A stretch of 64,000 nucleotides of DNA, taken from the NCBI GenBank assembly GCA_947044405.1, contig CAMRHE010000011.1, positions 9,364,001 to 9,428,000 of the forward strand, in the 5' to 3' direction. Position numbers and translations under genes: made by a program. Every line of letters starts with the position of its first letter. Within the stretch, counting starts at the first letter, position 1. The stretch is from Leptodactylus fallax. Its lineage: Eukaryota; Chordata; Amphibia; Anura; Leptodactylidae. Shown here piece after piece: positions 49,205 through 60,948 of this stretch. Under the pieces are notes generated by a model. That model made no database searches. It saw nothing but the letters and a program-made list of their open reading frames with translations, and was not told the DNA's origin.

Positions 49205-50771
49205 CAGTCATGGCCAAAAGTTTTGAGAATGACACAAATATTATATTTTCACATGATCTGCTGCCCTCTGGTTTTTATGTGTGTTTGTCAGATGTTTTTA
49301 TCACATACAGAAATATAATTGCATTCATATTATGAGTAACAGAAGCTTATATTGACAGTTAGAATGAGTTAATGCAGCAAGTCAATATTTGCAGTGTTGA
49401 CCCTTCTTCTTCAGGACCTCTGCAATTCTCCCTGGCATGCTCTCAATCAACTTCTGGACCAAATCCTGACTGATAGCAGTCCATTCTTGCAGAATCAATG
49501 CTTTAATTTTGTCTGAATTTGTTGGTTTTTGTTTGTCCACCCATCTCTTGATGATTGAACACAAGTTCTCAATGGGATTAAGATCTGGGGAGTTTCCAGG
49601 CCATGGACCCAAAATCTCTATGTTTTGTTCCCTGAGCCATTTAGTTATCACCTTTGCTTTATGGCAAGGTGCTCCATCATGCTGGAAAAGGCATTGTTGA
49701 GCGCCAAACTGCTCTTGGACGGTTGGGAGAAGTTGCTCTTGGAGGACATTCTGGTACCATTCTTTATTCATGGCTGTGTTTTTAGGCAAGACTGTGAGAG
49801 AGCCGATTCCCTTGGCTGAGAAGCAACCCCACACATGAATGGTTTCAGGATGCTTTACAGTTGGCATGAGACAAGACTGGTGGTAGCGCTCACCTCTTCT
49901 TCTCCGAATAAGCTGTTTTCCAGATGTTCCAAACAATCGAAAAGGGGATTCATCAGAGAAAATGACTTTACCCCAGTCCTCAGCAGTCCACTCCCTGTAC
50001 CTTTTGCAGAATATCAGTCTGTCCCTGATGTTTTTTCTGGAGAGAAGTGGCTTCTTTGCTGCCCTCCTTGAGACCAGGCCTTGCTCCAAGAGTCTCCGCC
50101 TCACAGTGCGTGCAGATGCACTCACACCTGCATGCTGCCATTCCTCAGCAAGCTCTGCACTGCTGGTAGCCCGATCCCGCAGCTGAAACACTTTTAAGAG
50201 ACGGTCCTGCCGCTTGCTGGTCTTTCTTGGGCGCCCTGGAGCCTTTTTGGCACCAATGGAACCTCTCTCCTTGAAGTTCTTGATGATGCGATAGATTGTT
50301 GACTGAGGTGCAATCTTTCTAGCTGCAATACTCTTCCCAGTTAGGCCATTTTTGTGCAGTGCAATGATGACTGCACGTGTTTCTTTAGAGATAACCATGG
50401 TTAACAGAAGAGAAACAATGATGGCAAGCACCAGCCTCCTTTTAAAGTGTCCAGTGGTGTCATTCTTACTTAATCATGACAGATTGATCTCCAGCCCTGT
50501 CCTCATCAACACCCACACCTGTGTTAATGGAGCAATCACTGAAACGATGTTAGGTGGTCCTTTTAAGGCAGGGCTGCAATGATGTTGAAATGTGTTTTGG
50601 GGGATAAAGTTCATTTTCTAGGCAAATATTGACTTTGCAAGTAATTGCTGTTAAGCTGATCACTCTTTATAACATTCTGGAGTTTATGCAAATTGCCATT
50701 AGAAAAACTGAAGCAGTAGACTTTGTAAAAATTAATATTTGTATCATTCTCAAAACTTTTGGCCATGACTG
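49205..50771 (-). mobile_element. Tc1-like element with intact transposase
   Basis: The 1,567-bp element lies between TA at 49203-49204 and TA at 50772-50773. Both ends begin CAGTCATGGCCAAAAGTTTT and continue GAGAATGA(C/T)ACAAATATTA, about 40 bp with one mismatch. The single gene inside is open over its full length. Near-identical ends plus an intact gene suggest a young or recently active copy. Confidence 0.93.
49382..50398 (-). CDS. Tc1/mariner-family transposase, intact, 338 residues
   Basis: It cuts the element out at its inverted repeats and reinserts it at TA. The start ATG at 50398 gives MVISKETRAVIIALHKNGLT, the family's usual start. A further GTG start 33 bases upstream only adds hydrophobic residues. 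Residues 1-55 form a helix-turn-helix. GRPRK at about 55-59 is the AT-hook/nuclear-signal type linker, and a second helix-turn-helix follows to about residue 110. Catalytic residues are D149 (FSDES), D241 (FQHDGAPCH) and E277 ([10 protein letters not shown]), with WGCFSAKG between. There are 35 residues between D241 and E277, not the usual 34, because of the GPWPGN segment. C280 replaces the usual W after ENL. The length is normal for the family (about 340), with no stop or frameshift. Activity is an inference. Confidence 0.93.
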   Translation of the reverse strand: MVISKETRAVIIALHKNGLTGKSIAARKIAPQSTIYRIIKNFKERGSIGAKKAPGRPRKTSKRQDRLLKVFQLRDRATSSAELAEEWQHAGVSASARTVRRRLLEQGLVSRRAAKKPLLSRKNIRDRLIFCKRYREWTAEDWGKVIFSDESPFRLFGTSGKQLIRRRRGERYHQSCLMPTVKHPETIHVWGCFSAKGIGSLTVLPKNTAMNKEWYQNVLQEQLLPTVQEQFGAQQCLFQHDGAPCHKAKVITKWLREQNIEILGPWPGNSPDLNPIENLCSIIKRWVDKQKPTNSDKIKALILQEWTAISQDLVQKLIESMPGRIAEVLKKKGQHCKY

Positions 50772-50773
50772 TA

Positions 50774-51165
50774 TACTGTATTTATGACAACAATGATGTG
50801 AACATTGAAGAATTTACTCAGAGTACGCCATGTGTTTATTCCGACATCAGTGTATTTTTGCGGACATCTGTGTGTCATCCGTTTTTCATGAACTGAAAGA
50901 TATGCAAAGTACAGAAAATGAAACAGAAGAATAGCTGATCTGCTTTCCACAGAAGTGAAAAGTGCTCCAACTACTAAGCTGTCTGTGAATAGGACAGATC
51001 TTACATATCTGCAGATGTGGATATGTGAATGAGGCCTAACAATTTATTGTGGCCTTTATGATGTCAGAAGGTTTTCCTACAGAGAAATTATATAGTTTTT
51101 ATCAGATATTGTACTAATTTCCTGACAATGTGAAAAAAATTTGGCGCAGGTTTTTTATAATGTAG
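50774..51165. other. Unique AT-rich sequence
   Basis: No recognised feature between the Tc1 element and the MITE. Confidence 0.4.
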
Positions 51166-51167
51166 TA

Positions 51168-51540
51168 CAGGTGCATCTCAATAAATTAGAATATCTTTAA
51201 AACGTTCATTCATTTCAGTAATTCAGTAATACAATTCATAATCAGCGTCTTCCATGATTGTGTGTCCTACTGAACCAGACTGAGGGACCATTTAAAGGCT
51301 TAGGAAACCTTGGCAGGTGACACACTGAATTTACAATACTGAACTTTTTAACAATTTTCTAATTTTCTTAGATTTGGGTTTTCATTACCTGTAATCCATC
51401 ATCAACATTTACAGAAATAAAACACTTGAAATAGAACACTCTGTGTGTAAAGAATCTAGAAAATATAGGAGGTCACTTTTTTAAATTTAATTACTGAAAT
51501 AAACATTTCAAAGATATTCTAATTTATTGAGATGCACCTG
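51168..51540 (-). mobile_element. 373-bp Tc1/mariner-type MITE, copy 2
   Basis: TA lies at 51166-51167 and 51541-51542, with ends CAGGTGCATCTCAATAAATT. The internal order is the reverse of copy 1 at 11688-12060 and the length is identical. ATAATCAGCGTCTTCCATGA here matches, inverted, TCATGGAAGACGCTGATTAT there. Confidence 0.87.
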
Positions 51541-51949
51541 TATATTAAATTTTGTACTACCCTTAAATAGGCTGTCCTATTAGGACAACCTCTATCCACG
51601 TATTGGGAATTATATAGATGTTATGTGGGATGTTTTTTTAGTCTGACTGACTGAAAAGCACCATATATTCATTCACACATTAAAGAATCACAAACTATCA
51701 TGCAAAATGTTATCTTATGATCAGGGCTGGTTTTAGACAAAGTGGGGCCCTGGGCAAAATTAAAAGCGGGGCCCCAAATGCTGATATGCAGACAACACCA
51801 TCGTCTTGCAGTGGCAACCCCTATAATAACAACTCCTTTCTGCCAACAAAAATAACAAGCCCAATTTTGCCACACACAATTCAAATGAGCACCTTTGTAC
51901 CGCCTAATAGGTTTTTGCACGCAGTCATCAGTTATTATAGCTCCTCCTT

Positions 51950-52380
51950 ATAAATAATAGTCCCTGCTTATAAATAATATCACACCTTTATCAGTAATAG
52001 TGCCCTTATAAATGATAAATAGTGCCCTGTATCAGTAATATCCCCCCTTATCAGTAACAGTCACCCCGTAAAAATAATACTGCTCCCTTATAAATAGCCC
52101 TCTCATAAATAATAGTTACCCTTATAAATAATAGTCCACATTATCACTAATAGCCCCCTTTATAAATAAGCCCACTTAACAATTATACCCCTCTTATAAA
52201 TAGTTCTGCTCTTATAAATAATAGCTCCCCCTTATAATGAATGCCTTATATATAATAGTTCCCCCCTTATAAATAATAGCCTGTCTTATAAATAATAGTT
52301 CCCCCTTATAATAGCCCCCTCATATTTAAGTTTCCCAATTATATATAGTAACCCACCCTTATATATAATAGTTCTCCGTT
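51950..52380 (+). repeat. Array of CCCTTATAAATAATAGT-like units
   Basis: Units such as AGTCCCTGCTTATAAATAAT and AGTTCCCCCTTATAAT repeat irregularly every 20-30 bp inside the hAT-like element. Confidence 0.75.
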
Positions 52381-53040
52381 ATACAGTGTTGGACTGAAGG
52401 ACCTTAGGCCTACCAGAGGAACTTGTTCTGGGGCCCCACCCAACAGCTTCCTGCTAATAGCTTACACCATGGCTCCTTCACTGAAGTCTTACATATGTGT
52501 TGACTATCTGGCGTTACTGAGTATGTTCCCAGTATAGTCAGCCCCTATAGTACTGTGCAGGCCCCAATAACTCCATGGCCAGTTCATGCACAGTACTGTA
52601 TGGGGAATGACATGGCCAAGGAGCACTACACGTATGTGCAAGATTATAGTGAGGGAGCTGTGACATAGCACACAGGGCTACCAGCAGGAATTTTGAGTCC
52701 CCCCGACAGTGTAATGCTCCACATGGTATATAATGCTCCACAGTATAAAATGCTCCCCTGAGCCCTCAACAGTTTCCTCACATGGTATATAATTCTCCAC
52801 AATGGACCCACACAGTATAAAATGCTCCCCTGAGCCCCCCATAGTTGCCCCACATGATATATAAGGCTCCGCACAGTATACTACCTCTTAGTGGCCCCAG
52901 ACAGTACAATATGCTCCCCAGCAGCCCCACACAATATAATATGCTCCATACAGTATAATATGCATCCCACAGTGCTCCCTAGTATAATGCTCCATAGTGG
53001 CCTAACACAGTATAACATGCTCCACAATGGCCTCCACACA

Positions 53041-53432
53041 GTATACTGTCCGTGGTGAGCTCCATGCGGGAGAATAACTCCCATCCCATGCATGAGACTG
53101 TGATTGCGCTGGGCAGTACTGTCAGTGACCGACTGCTCCACCCTAGGTGTGAGAAGGAGCGCTATCGGAAGTCTTTCCTCCCCACCGCGGTTAGGCTGTA
53201 CAACCAACACCGACCTAAGCGGAGATCATTACATACAGAGAACTGAAATATCTCTCTACCTGTTAAACCCCCCCCCCCTGCTACGTCCTATCTGTCTGTC
53301 TGCTATTAATGTAATGCCTCTCACCTTGGAACATTCCTGTACATGTTGTATTTGTATTTGTATCTGTTTATCTTATCTTATCTTTGCTGCTGTAACACAC
53401 TGAATTTCCCCATTGTGGGACTATTAAAGGAC

Positions 53433-53484
<52 letters not shown>
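53041..53484 (+). mobile_element. Rex1-like LINE, 3' end with (ATT)n tail
   Basis: A short coding end is followed by a 3' UTR ending CACTGAATTTCCCCATTGTG then GGACTATTAAAGGACTATTATT. The latter is a well-known Rex1-type 3' end that continues into an (ATT)n tract (53433-53484). It interrupts the minisatellite of the hAT-like element and is 5'-truncated. Confidence 0.8.
53055..53245 (+). pseudogene. Rex1-like LINE ORF2 C-terminus
   Basis: The frames give SSMRENNSHPMHETVIALGS, then SDRLLHPRCEKERYRKSFLP and TAVRLYNQHRP. The block 'NPxHPLHDTxxxLxSxFSxRLxxPRCxKERYRRSFLPxAVRLYN' closes Rex1-like LINE proteins. The reverse transcriptase is missing here. Part of it from another copy is at 5356-5560. 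Confidence 0.75.
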
Positions 53485-54820
53485 ATATACTGCCCAGAGG
53501 GGTTCCCCCTGTATAATGCTCCACAGTGGTCCCCCAAAGTATAATATGCTCCCCACAGTCCCCCCCAGTATAATGCTCTACAATGGCCCTACAGAGTATA
53601 ATATGCTCCCGAGAAGCCCAATACAATATAATAAACCCCACAGTGGCCCCACGGTGTATAACAGGCTCCCAACACTGCCCCTTCCCCCCTGTATATAGCT
53701 CCATAGAGGCCCATAATATAATATGCTCCCCAGAGGACCCCCATTAGTATAATGCTCCACAGTGCCCCCCCAGTATTTTGCTCCACAGTGACCCCATAGA
53801 ATATATTATGCTCGCCAGAGTGTCCCCCCCAGTATAATGCTTCACAGTAGGCCCCACACAGTATAATATACTCTCCAGAGGGCCCCCGAGCATAATGCTC
53901 CTTAGTCCCCCCCCAAATAATGCCCCACAGTCGCACCACACAATTTAATATGCTCTGCACATGGTCCCCCCAGAATAATGCTCCACAGTGACCCCACACA
54001 GTATATCATGCTCCAGAATGGCCTCCACACAGTATAATATACTGCCCAGAGAGGTTCCCCCAGTATAATGTTCCACAGAGGCCCAAAACAGTATAATATG
54101 CTCTCCAGAGGGCCCCCCCACAGTATAATGCTCCACGATGGCCCCACACAGTATAATATGCTCTCCAGAGGGGCCTCCCAGTATAATACTCCAATGTGGC
54201 CCCAGAGAATATAACATGCTCTCCAAAGCCCCCCCCCCCACATTATAAGGATCAACAGAGGCCCCATACAGTATAATATGCTATCCAGAGGGGCCTCCAA
54301 TATAATGCTCTACAGTGGCCCTACACAGTATAATATGCTATCCAGAGGGACCCCCCAGTATAATGCTCCACAGTGGCCCTACAGACTCCCTTAGTGCTAG
54401 TGTTATATTATACTCTGGGGTCTCTTCAGACGCTGGCGCTGGCTTCTTCTTTTCTGCAGCTGACGTCACGCGTTGTGAACATCACTGCTGAAGCCTGTGA
54501 TTGGGCTTCAGCAGTTACATGAGGCACACCCCAGGTGATCGCTGAGGCCGAGGCCTGGCCTCAGCGGTGATGTGTGGAACGCCAGAAGATGACGTCGGAG
54601 GCAAGGACAAGTGAGTAAAAATGTTTGTTATTTTTACTCACCTCAGAAAGGGGCCATGCGGCACATGACTCTGGGTCCCTTTCTGTTATCGATATGGCCA
54701 GTCCTGAATCCGGGATCCAGAGTCATGAGGCTCCGGATCCTGGGGGCCCCCTTTGGGGTCGCGGGCCCTGGGCAATTGCCCAGTTTGACCCACCCCCCTA
54801 ACGCCGGCCCTGCTTATGAT

Positions 54821-55829
54821 GTGTTTACTATGCAGCATCTAATAGGAGCTGGTCATATGCATTACATTAATGTTGGGGGGGCCCGCTTACAATATGTGCC
54901 TCCAGATTGTCCACCAATGGAATATACATAGTAGTTACCTATTATACAGTAATACAGATAGCTGTTACCAGGGTTGTCAGTGGTCCAACACCTGGCCGCA
55001 ACCAGCATCACAATCTCCAGTGGCTGTCATCCTCTTGTCTGGTGAGCTTTGCAGTCATACTGCTCCCTTGCAGGTCAACAAAAGGAGACCTTTGCTGAAA
55101 AAGGGAGGAAGACACAGATTCCAAGTTCTTGAGACTTTACTGCACAGTGCCTAACTGTGCTGAAGCGTAGACGTGAAACCAGTGAGTGATACTCCGGGCC
55201 CTGGAGTCAGACACCACACTTCTGCTGGTGCAGGGGATGTGATGTCTGCCTCCAACAAACCTGTGTCAAACTGACATATACTAATCAATAGGTTACACTG
55301 TGCAAATCATATGCAAATACAACATAACATGTGATGCAGCCTTGGTAAAAACTGCGTAGAATGAACCAAGCTGTGTTACACTGTGCTGTGGCCACATGCA
55401 CAGTGTGAAGAATGGCTTGATTCCTCACCATCTTCACAACTGTTCATGCAGACCAAGGGGAGGACAGTCAAGCTCCTTAAGGTGTGCTTCCACACCATTG
55501 TTAGCTCGTCCTTTACCATAGATTTCAATGGCTTTTGTTGTCTTCTCTTACCAGGTATCATTGTGCAGAATGTTATTGGTGTAATTCTAAACATAACTAC
55601 ATCTGTATACATATGAGGCACAGTAGCTAACAATTCATGTGATGGGCATAAATAAAATTAGTCTGCCCTTATATTATTTCCATTTAGATATCTGATGGAA
55701 GTTTCTTCCAAGTCTCAGCTGCTCTTTCAGGGTAACAATATATATTCTGACATTACTTCTGATCTTCCTCAGACTTATTTCAAATTGTGCCCCTTGTTCT
55801 TTTGTTATTTTAACGTTTTTATGTTTTGT
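54821..55829. other. No firm assignment
   Basis: Some stretches (54955-55100) look repetitive but I recognise no family. No coding domain was seen. Confidence 0.35.
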
Positions 55830-56335
55830 AACATACTACAGAGTAAATTAGATTGGATTCAACAATTCCAATCTATAAACCTTTCAAGTTGATCCAGGGG
55901 AGGCAAAAACCCCACAAGACTGACGCCAATTGTCCAATCAGTTGGACCAAGTCCCTGGATCAAAATTTCTAGCTTCCATAGCTTTTGGTATTCTTACTTC
56001 CAAGAAAGGCATCCAGACCCATCTTAAACTTGTATACTCTAATCCATCCCCTCAATTTTCTTGATTACCCTCCTCTGCTCCAGTTCAGCTATATCCTTCT
56101 TATATACATGTATTCTACTTGTCGCCTTACCAGTTATTTGTGTAGAGGCAAAATTATATCCTAGTCGTGAACATCTATCTATTCCTCTCATAATGCAGCC
56201 CATGATTGCATTTGTTTTGGAGGCAGCTGCTTGGCACTGGTTTCTAAAATTAACTTTACTATTTACTATATTTATACCTTTATACTTCTTAGCCAGTAGT
56301 GTCCTATAGGGACACAACATGATCAACATCATTTA
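55830..56335 (-). mobile_element. CR1-like LINE fragment
   Basis: The sequence TCCAAGAAAGGCATCCAGAC, CCTCCTCTGCTCCAGTTCAG, CTATATCCTTCTTATATACA and CAGCCCATGATTGCATTTGT follows the order of a common amphibian CR1-type LINE region (recall, unsearched). The minus strand has a short open frame, 56332-56039, without a motif I can name. Confidence 0.5.
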
Positions 56336-56339
56336 GCAA

Positions 56340-57338
56340 CTTAATTGAAATACTGTATCTTAAAGTGTACCTCCAACTAGAAACAATTCTCTGTAAATCA
56401 ACAGTGCAAGGGTTAACAACGATTGTGCTAATATAGCTTATTACGGAAAAATGTCTATTTCTCCACTTAGCACACTTCTCTCCTCTTCCCCTGCCTCCTA
56501 CACAGAACCATCACTCTGAATTTACTGGTAAAATTAGAAAAAAAAAGATGGATTTTAGCTTAACTGAGAGATTAGGTTACAGATATTGATTACAGATCAT
56601 TTAAGAGGAAAAAGGGAGGAGGTGAGATCAAGATGAGGAGACTTCTTCTTCCCATACACAGCATATAGAGAAGAGATCCTGACTGTATACAGACATGTTC
56701 ACACCTCTGTGACAGAGGGTAGCATGTATAAAAAAGAAACAAAAACAAATGCCACTACCACGTCGTCACGGGTTCTAGTCTCACCTCCTAGCGATACAAC
56801 AATATGTGCCCCCTTCATAAAATTACCACAAGAGAGAGGGAAAATTATTTTCCTTTTTTTTTTTAGTAGCACTTTGTGCTAGTAGCACTTTTTTTTGTTT
56901 ACATGTTCTCCATTTTCTCAGGTGTTAAAATAAAGGGAAAAAAAGTGGTGCTGGGGAATTGTAGCTCTGCACCTATTACTTGAATAGGAGCCGAGCTGCT
57001 TCCACTCCCTGTCCACTGCTCTAGCTTCTGTTGCATGCTACAGATCAGATCTAATGACCTATTCTGTGGAAAAATGCATTTGGGGCTGGGCCCCTCTAAG
57101 TTATCTAAAATATCGCAGCCATCTTTATTCTGGCCTTTTTAATGGTTTTCCATAACTTTTGTTTTGAAATTATTCTGGAAGTTATCATAATCAAGTTAAT
57201 GGCTACATATGTATTCATGACATATTACCATTCCAGTCTATTTATAATTCAAATAATCAAAAAAATCTTCATGTACATTTTAAAACACCCACAAAAAAGA
57301 TTTGCTTACAACATAAAGTCAATTGATATATTATACAG
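56340..57338. other. No firm assignment
   Basis: 56860-57010 (GTAGCACTTTGTGCTAGTAG, GGGGAATTGTAGCTCTGCAC) may be a repeat fragment. Otherwise unique-looking. Confidence 0.35.
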
Positions 57339-57340
57339 TA

Positions 57341-58175
57341 CAGACCAAAAGTTTGGACACACCTTCTCATTCCAAGAGTTTTCTGTATTTTCATGACTAT
57401 AAAAATTGTAGATTCACACTGAAGGCATCAAAACTATGAATTGACACATGTGGAATTATATACTTAACAAAAAAGTGTGAAACAACTGAAAAGATGTCTT
57501 ATATTCTAGGTTCTTCAAAGTAGCCACCTTTTGCTTTGATTACTGCTTTGCACACTCTTGGCATTCTCTTGATGAGCTTCAAGAGGTAGTCACCTGAAAT
57601 GGTCTTCCAACAGTCTTGAAGGAGTTCCCAGAGATGCTTAGCACTTGTTGGCCCTTTTGCCTTCACTCTGCGGTCCAGCTCACCCCAAACCATCTCGATT
57701 GGGTTCAGGTCTGGTGACTGTGGAGGCCAGGTCATCTGGCGTAGCACCCCATCACTCTCCTTCTTGGTCAAATAGCCCTTACACAGTCTGGAGGTGTGTT
57801 TGGGGTCATTGTCCTGTTGAAAAATAAATGATGGTCCATCTAAACGCAAACTGGATGGAATAGCATGCCGCTGCAAGATGTTGTGGTAACCATGCTGGTT
57901 CAGTATTCCTTCAATTTTGAATAAATCCCCAACAGTGTCACCAGCAAAGCACCTCCACACCATCACACCTCCTCCTCCATGCTTCACGATGGGAACCAGG
58001 CATGTAGAGTCCATTCGTTCACCTTTTCTGCGTCGCACAAAGACATGGTGGTTGGAACCAAAGATCTCAAATTTGGACTCATCAGACCAAAACACAGATT
58101 TCCACAGGTCTAATGTCCATTCCTTGTGTTCTTTAGCCCAAACAAGTCTCTTCTGCTTGTTGCCTGTCCTAGGAA
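57341..58175 (-). mobile_element. Half of a Tc1-like element with D-E spacing 38
   Basis: It starts after TA (57339-57340) with CAGACCAAAAGTTTGGACAC. The minus-strand gene is cut near 58175, so the other half and its inverted repeat are missing. The 38-residue spacing between the second D and the E fits the DD38E (Intruder) group, by recall. Confidence 0.88.
57499..58175 (-). pseudogene. Tc1-like (DD38E) transposase, catalytic half
   Basis: Reading down from about 58175: TGNKQKRLVWAKEHKEWTLD, then FWSDESKFEIFG (first D), [34 protein letters not shown] (second D) and [20 protein letters not shown] (E). The C-terminus runs to KAKGGYFEEPRI. The remaining 225 or so residues have no stop or frameshift. 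The N-terminal DNA-binding domain is absent, so the protein could not bind its ends normally. Confidence 0.88.
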
Positions 58176-58575
58176 GCTGAGTATATATTCTATAGAAGCC
58201 CTAATGCATTTGGTATAAAATATAGATAAACCTCCATTTCTGTGGATTACAGTATATGCTATCTGTTCTTTGAAAAATATGCTGCTATGTCAACTGAAGA
58301 AAACATGCCTATCTAAATATGACATTTTGCTGAATCTGTAACTACTTTTGCAAGATGCTGAAGAAGTACAATAGCAAATGCATTACTGAATATATATTTC
58401 AAACATTTGTGCCTCTGTACTAACAGTTTGTTAATCTTTGCTAATGCTTACTGTGCTGCATGTTAAATACTGTACTTGATAAGCAAAACATGAAGTCAAA
58501 TAAGTTAATTAGACCTGTTATAGCAATATATTTATATAATAGGGTTGAAAATTGCAAACTTTCTGTGACCCTAGG
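58176..58575. other. Unique AT-rich sequence
   Basis: No recognisable features. Confidence 0.4.
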
Positions 58576-58750
58576 CAGTGCCGGTTTAATAGATTAGGAG
58601 GCCCTATTCAATCCCAACAAAGTGCCCCCCGCCCGAAAAAAAATAAAAATAATAATTTTCCCTTAACTAGCCCCACATAAGGCCCCTCCACCACCACCAC
58701 CTATGTTACACACAAAAACAACACAAACAAACAAAAAACATAGAATATTC
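58576..58750 (+). mobile_element. Left end of a hAT-like element
   Basis: CAGTGCCGGTTTAATAGATT followed by AGGAGGCCCTATTCAATCCC and a C-rich/A-rich stretch resembles the left end types at 18543 and 51722. No right partner was found. Confidence 0.5.
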
Positions 58751-60940
58751 ACCTAAACCAGGGTTAGTCTACTTGTCCCTGAAGGTGTCTTTCGATGTGG
58801 GTGTTTTACCTGGAACCTAGGGCTGCTCCTTAATCATTACATGGTTACACCAGTAAGACTGTTCCTACTTTCTCTGTATACTGTCTTTTATGGTAGTTCC
58901 CCATTGGGAAATTATATTGAGACATGGTAGAGATATTCACCTGTGCCTTGTGATTTGTAAATCTTGCTGTTTTTATTGGATATGTGCTGTTTATTAATAT
59001 TATTTAGTAAAAGTTAAGTTTTAGGGGTTCGATTTGCTGTGTTTCTCCCAAAGCACATAACCTTTCCCAGCTAGCAAAAGTATTTTTGTGTGTTATTTCA
59101 TAAATAATGATAAGCAGAATTTTAAAGAAAAAAAATAGGTGCCAGCAAACATTTGTACCCGCACATTTGTGGCATGTTTCTTAGTTTATCAAAGATATAA
59201 ACCATTACAATACTGTAATACTGCGGCATTATTTATGTAACCATATTGTTCACTATGCAATCAAGAATGATGCTATAACAGACCTTCTTAAAAAGTCTTC
59301 ATATGAAATTCATGTTCCTTTTTGGCTATCCTTAATTCCCCTCAACAAACTAAAGACTTCTATCATTAAGCAGAGAACTCCTGAGGTCACAATGATCTGT
59401 TATAACATCTTAAACTTACAACAGCTTTCTTTAGAATTTTGAATAGGGAACAGCGTAAAGTAAGTAATGCCACTCTGAGAGCAGTATATTAATGTGCTAA
59501 TTGGATGTGTAGTAGTGCCATCACTGCAGTACTGTACAGTGTTACATTTAATGCACCACTATCCACCTGTGCTACATCCACCTGTGCTACATCTATAGTA
59601 CCTGCACTTCATGTACAAAGCAGATTTCTGCATCTACTACTTTCACCATATTGCTCTTTAACTTTGTTACATGGACTGTACTGCTCTCTACCTATTATAC
59701 AGGTACTGAAACTGGTTCTCATTGTAGAAGTCTCTGCACACATCTTAAGTGCTATATCAAACAGTGTATCGTATTTATTTATTTATTTTTGTTTTTTCAA
59801 AGAATATAGGTAATATTCAGTATTTCACATTTACAATGCAATATCATATGGTTAACATTTGTAAAATATATGAAATGCAGATCAATAAGTTGTATATGCA
59901 ATGTTTCGGTCAGTCCATGGCCTTCATCTGGCTTGATCTTTCTTGTGATATTGAGGAGGCAAGGAGGGCGTTGTGGAGGCCTATATATTACCTATATTCT
60001 GTGGAAAAATGAAAAATTAAACAATAAATAATAAATAAATGTGATACACTTTGATGTAGCACTTAAGGTGTGTGTGTTGTGACTTCTATGTACTTAACAG
60101 TGGGTTGGAGAATCCTTCTACAACACCACCATCACAATTACTATTGAGTGTGCGGGACCAGTTGTATATATCTGGTTCTCATTGTAGACATCCAGTTAAT
60201 CCCAATCCCCTTTTCCAATTATATCAGTGTCATAAACTTTGCATGGACCAACAAGGCATATGCTCAACTTCTTCCCCATTCAAACTCATTCAAGCTGTGG
60301 TCTTGCAGTTAGGGGAACAGGGTTGGGCCTGGAATATTTCTTTAATAAAGACATGATATGGAATTTAATTTGGTATCTTTCCTGTATTGCTTATCCTACA
60401 GTTGGTTTCTATACTCAAAAGTAAGGGTATGCATGTTAACATACAAACATTTTTTAAATAAATTTTACACTTCATATTGAAAATTTCAGGAGTTTAGAAA
60501 CTTAGTCTCTAATAAGGGGATTATAGCACAGTGAAACTTGCCTGAAAATGTTATCAGGGCAGAGCATAGGGAGTTCTAGCTCTTGGCTATACTGATGCTG
60601 AATCAGCAGAATATCGCTAGGGTTCACTTACTATCATAAATTAGTTTCAGAGTATTCACTTAGCTCAGGATTATGTTTTATGGTACAACACATGATGTAG
60701 TAGATTATCTTTTATATGCCTACAGACACCACATTGAATGACAAATGCTAAAATTAATGTTTCTTGTAACTTGTGGAAGAAATTGAAAAATAACAACATG
60801 CAGCATACACATTGATACAAAATTTAATATGAGATTTGCTAGGAAAAAAAGCTTCACATGCCTCACTACAATACAGATGTTTCATAGAGAGTGCTGTGGT
60901 ATGTATCTCTATAACACAGATCAGGTATATGACTGTTGGA
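58751..60940. other. Longest apparently single-copy stretch
   Basis: No domain, tandem unit or terminal repeat was recognised over about 2.2 kb apart from a short direct repeat CATCCACCTGTGCTACATC (about 59563-59593). Confidence 0.4.
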
Positions 60941-60948
60941 ATGATCCC

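Larger units (their letters stand above)
52690..54390 (-). repeat. CAGTATAATATGCTCC / CCACAGTGGCCCC minisatellite
   Basis: Two alternating unit types, CACAGTATAATATGCTCTCC and CAGTATAATGCTCCACAGTG, form a roughly 57-60-bp dimer. On the minus strand the core is GGGGCCACTGTGGAGCATTA followed by TACTG, close to the 31-bp satellite at 16540. The array is interrupted by the LINE end at 53041-53484. Confidence 0.85.
51722..54812 (+). mobile_element. 3.1-kb hAT-like element with arrays and a nested LINE end
   Basis: A perfect 8-bp duplication CTTATGAT lies at 51714-51721 and 54813-54820. The ends are CAGGGCTGGTTTTAG and, on the other strand, CAGGGCCGGCGTTAG. Both ends carry GGGCCCTGGGCAA nearby. 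The interior is arrays (51950-52380, 52690-53040, 53490-54390), a fragment starting CAGTGTTGGACTGAAGG (52384) like the left end of the element at 18543, a Rex1-like LINE 3' end, and a palindromic CG-rich module (54430-54640). No hAT transposase frame was found. Confidence 0.85.

Noticed and set aside
53368..54300. Overlapping minus-strand frames with repeated GEHIILCGA-like residues
   Set aside because: They arise from the CAGTATAATATGCTCC array and an (ATT)n tract giving poly-N; no coding evidence.
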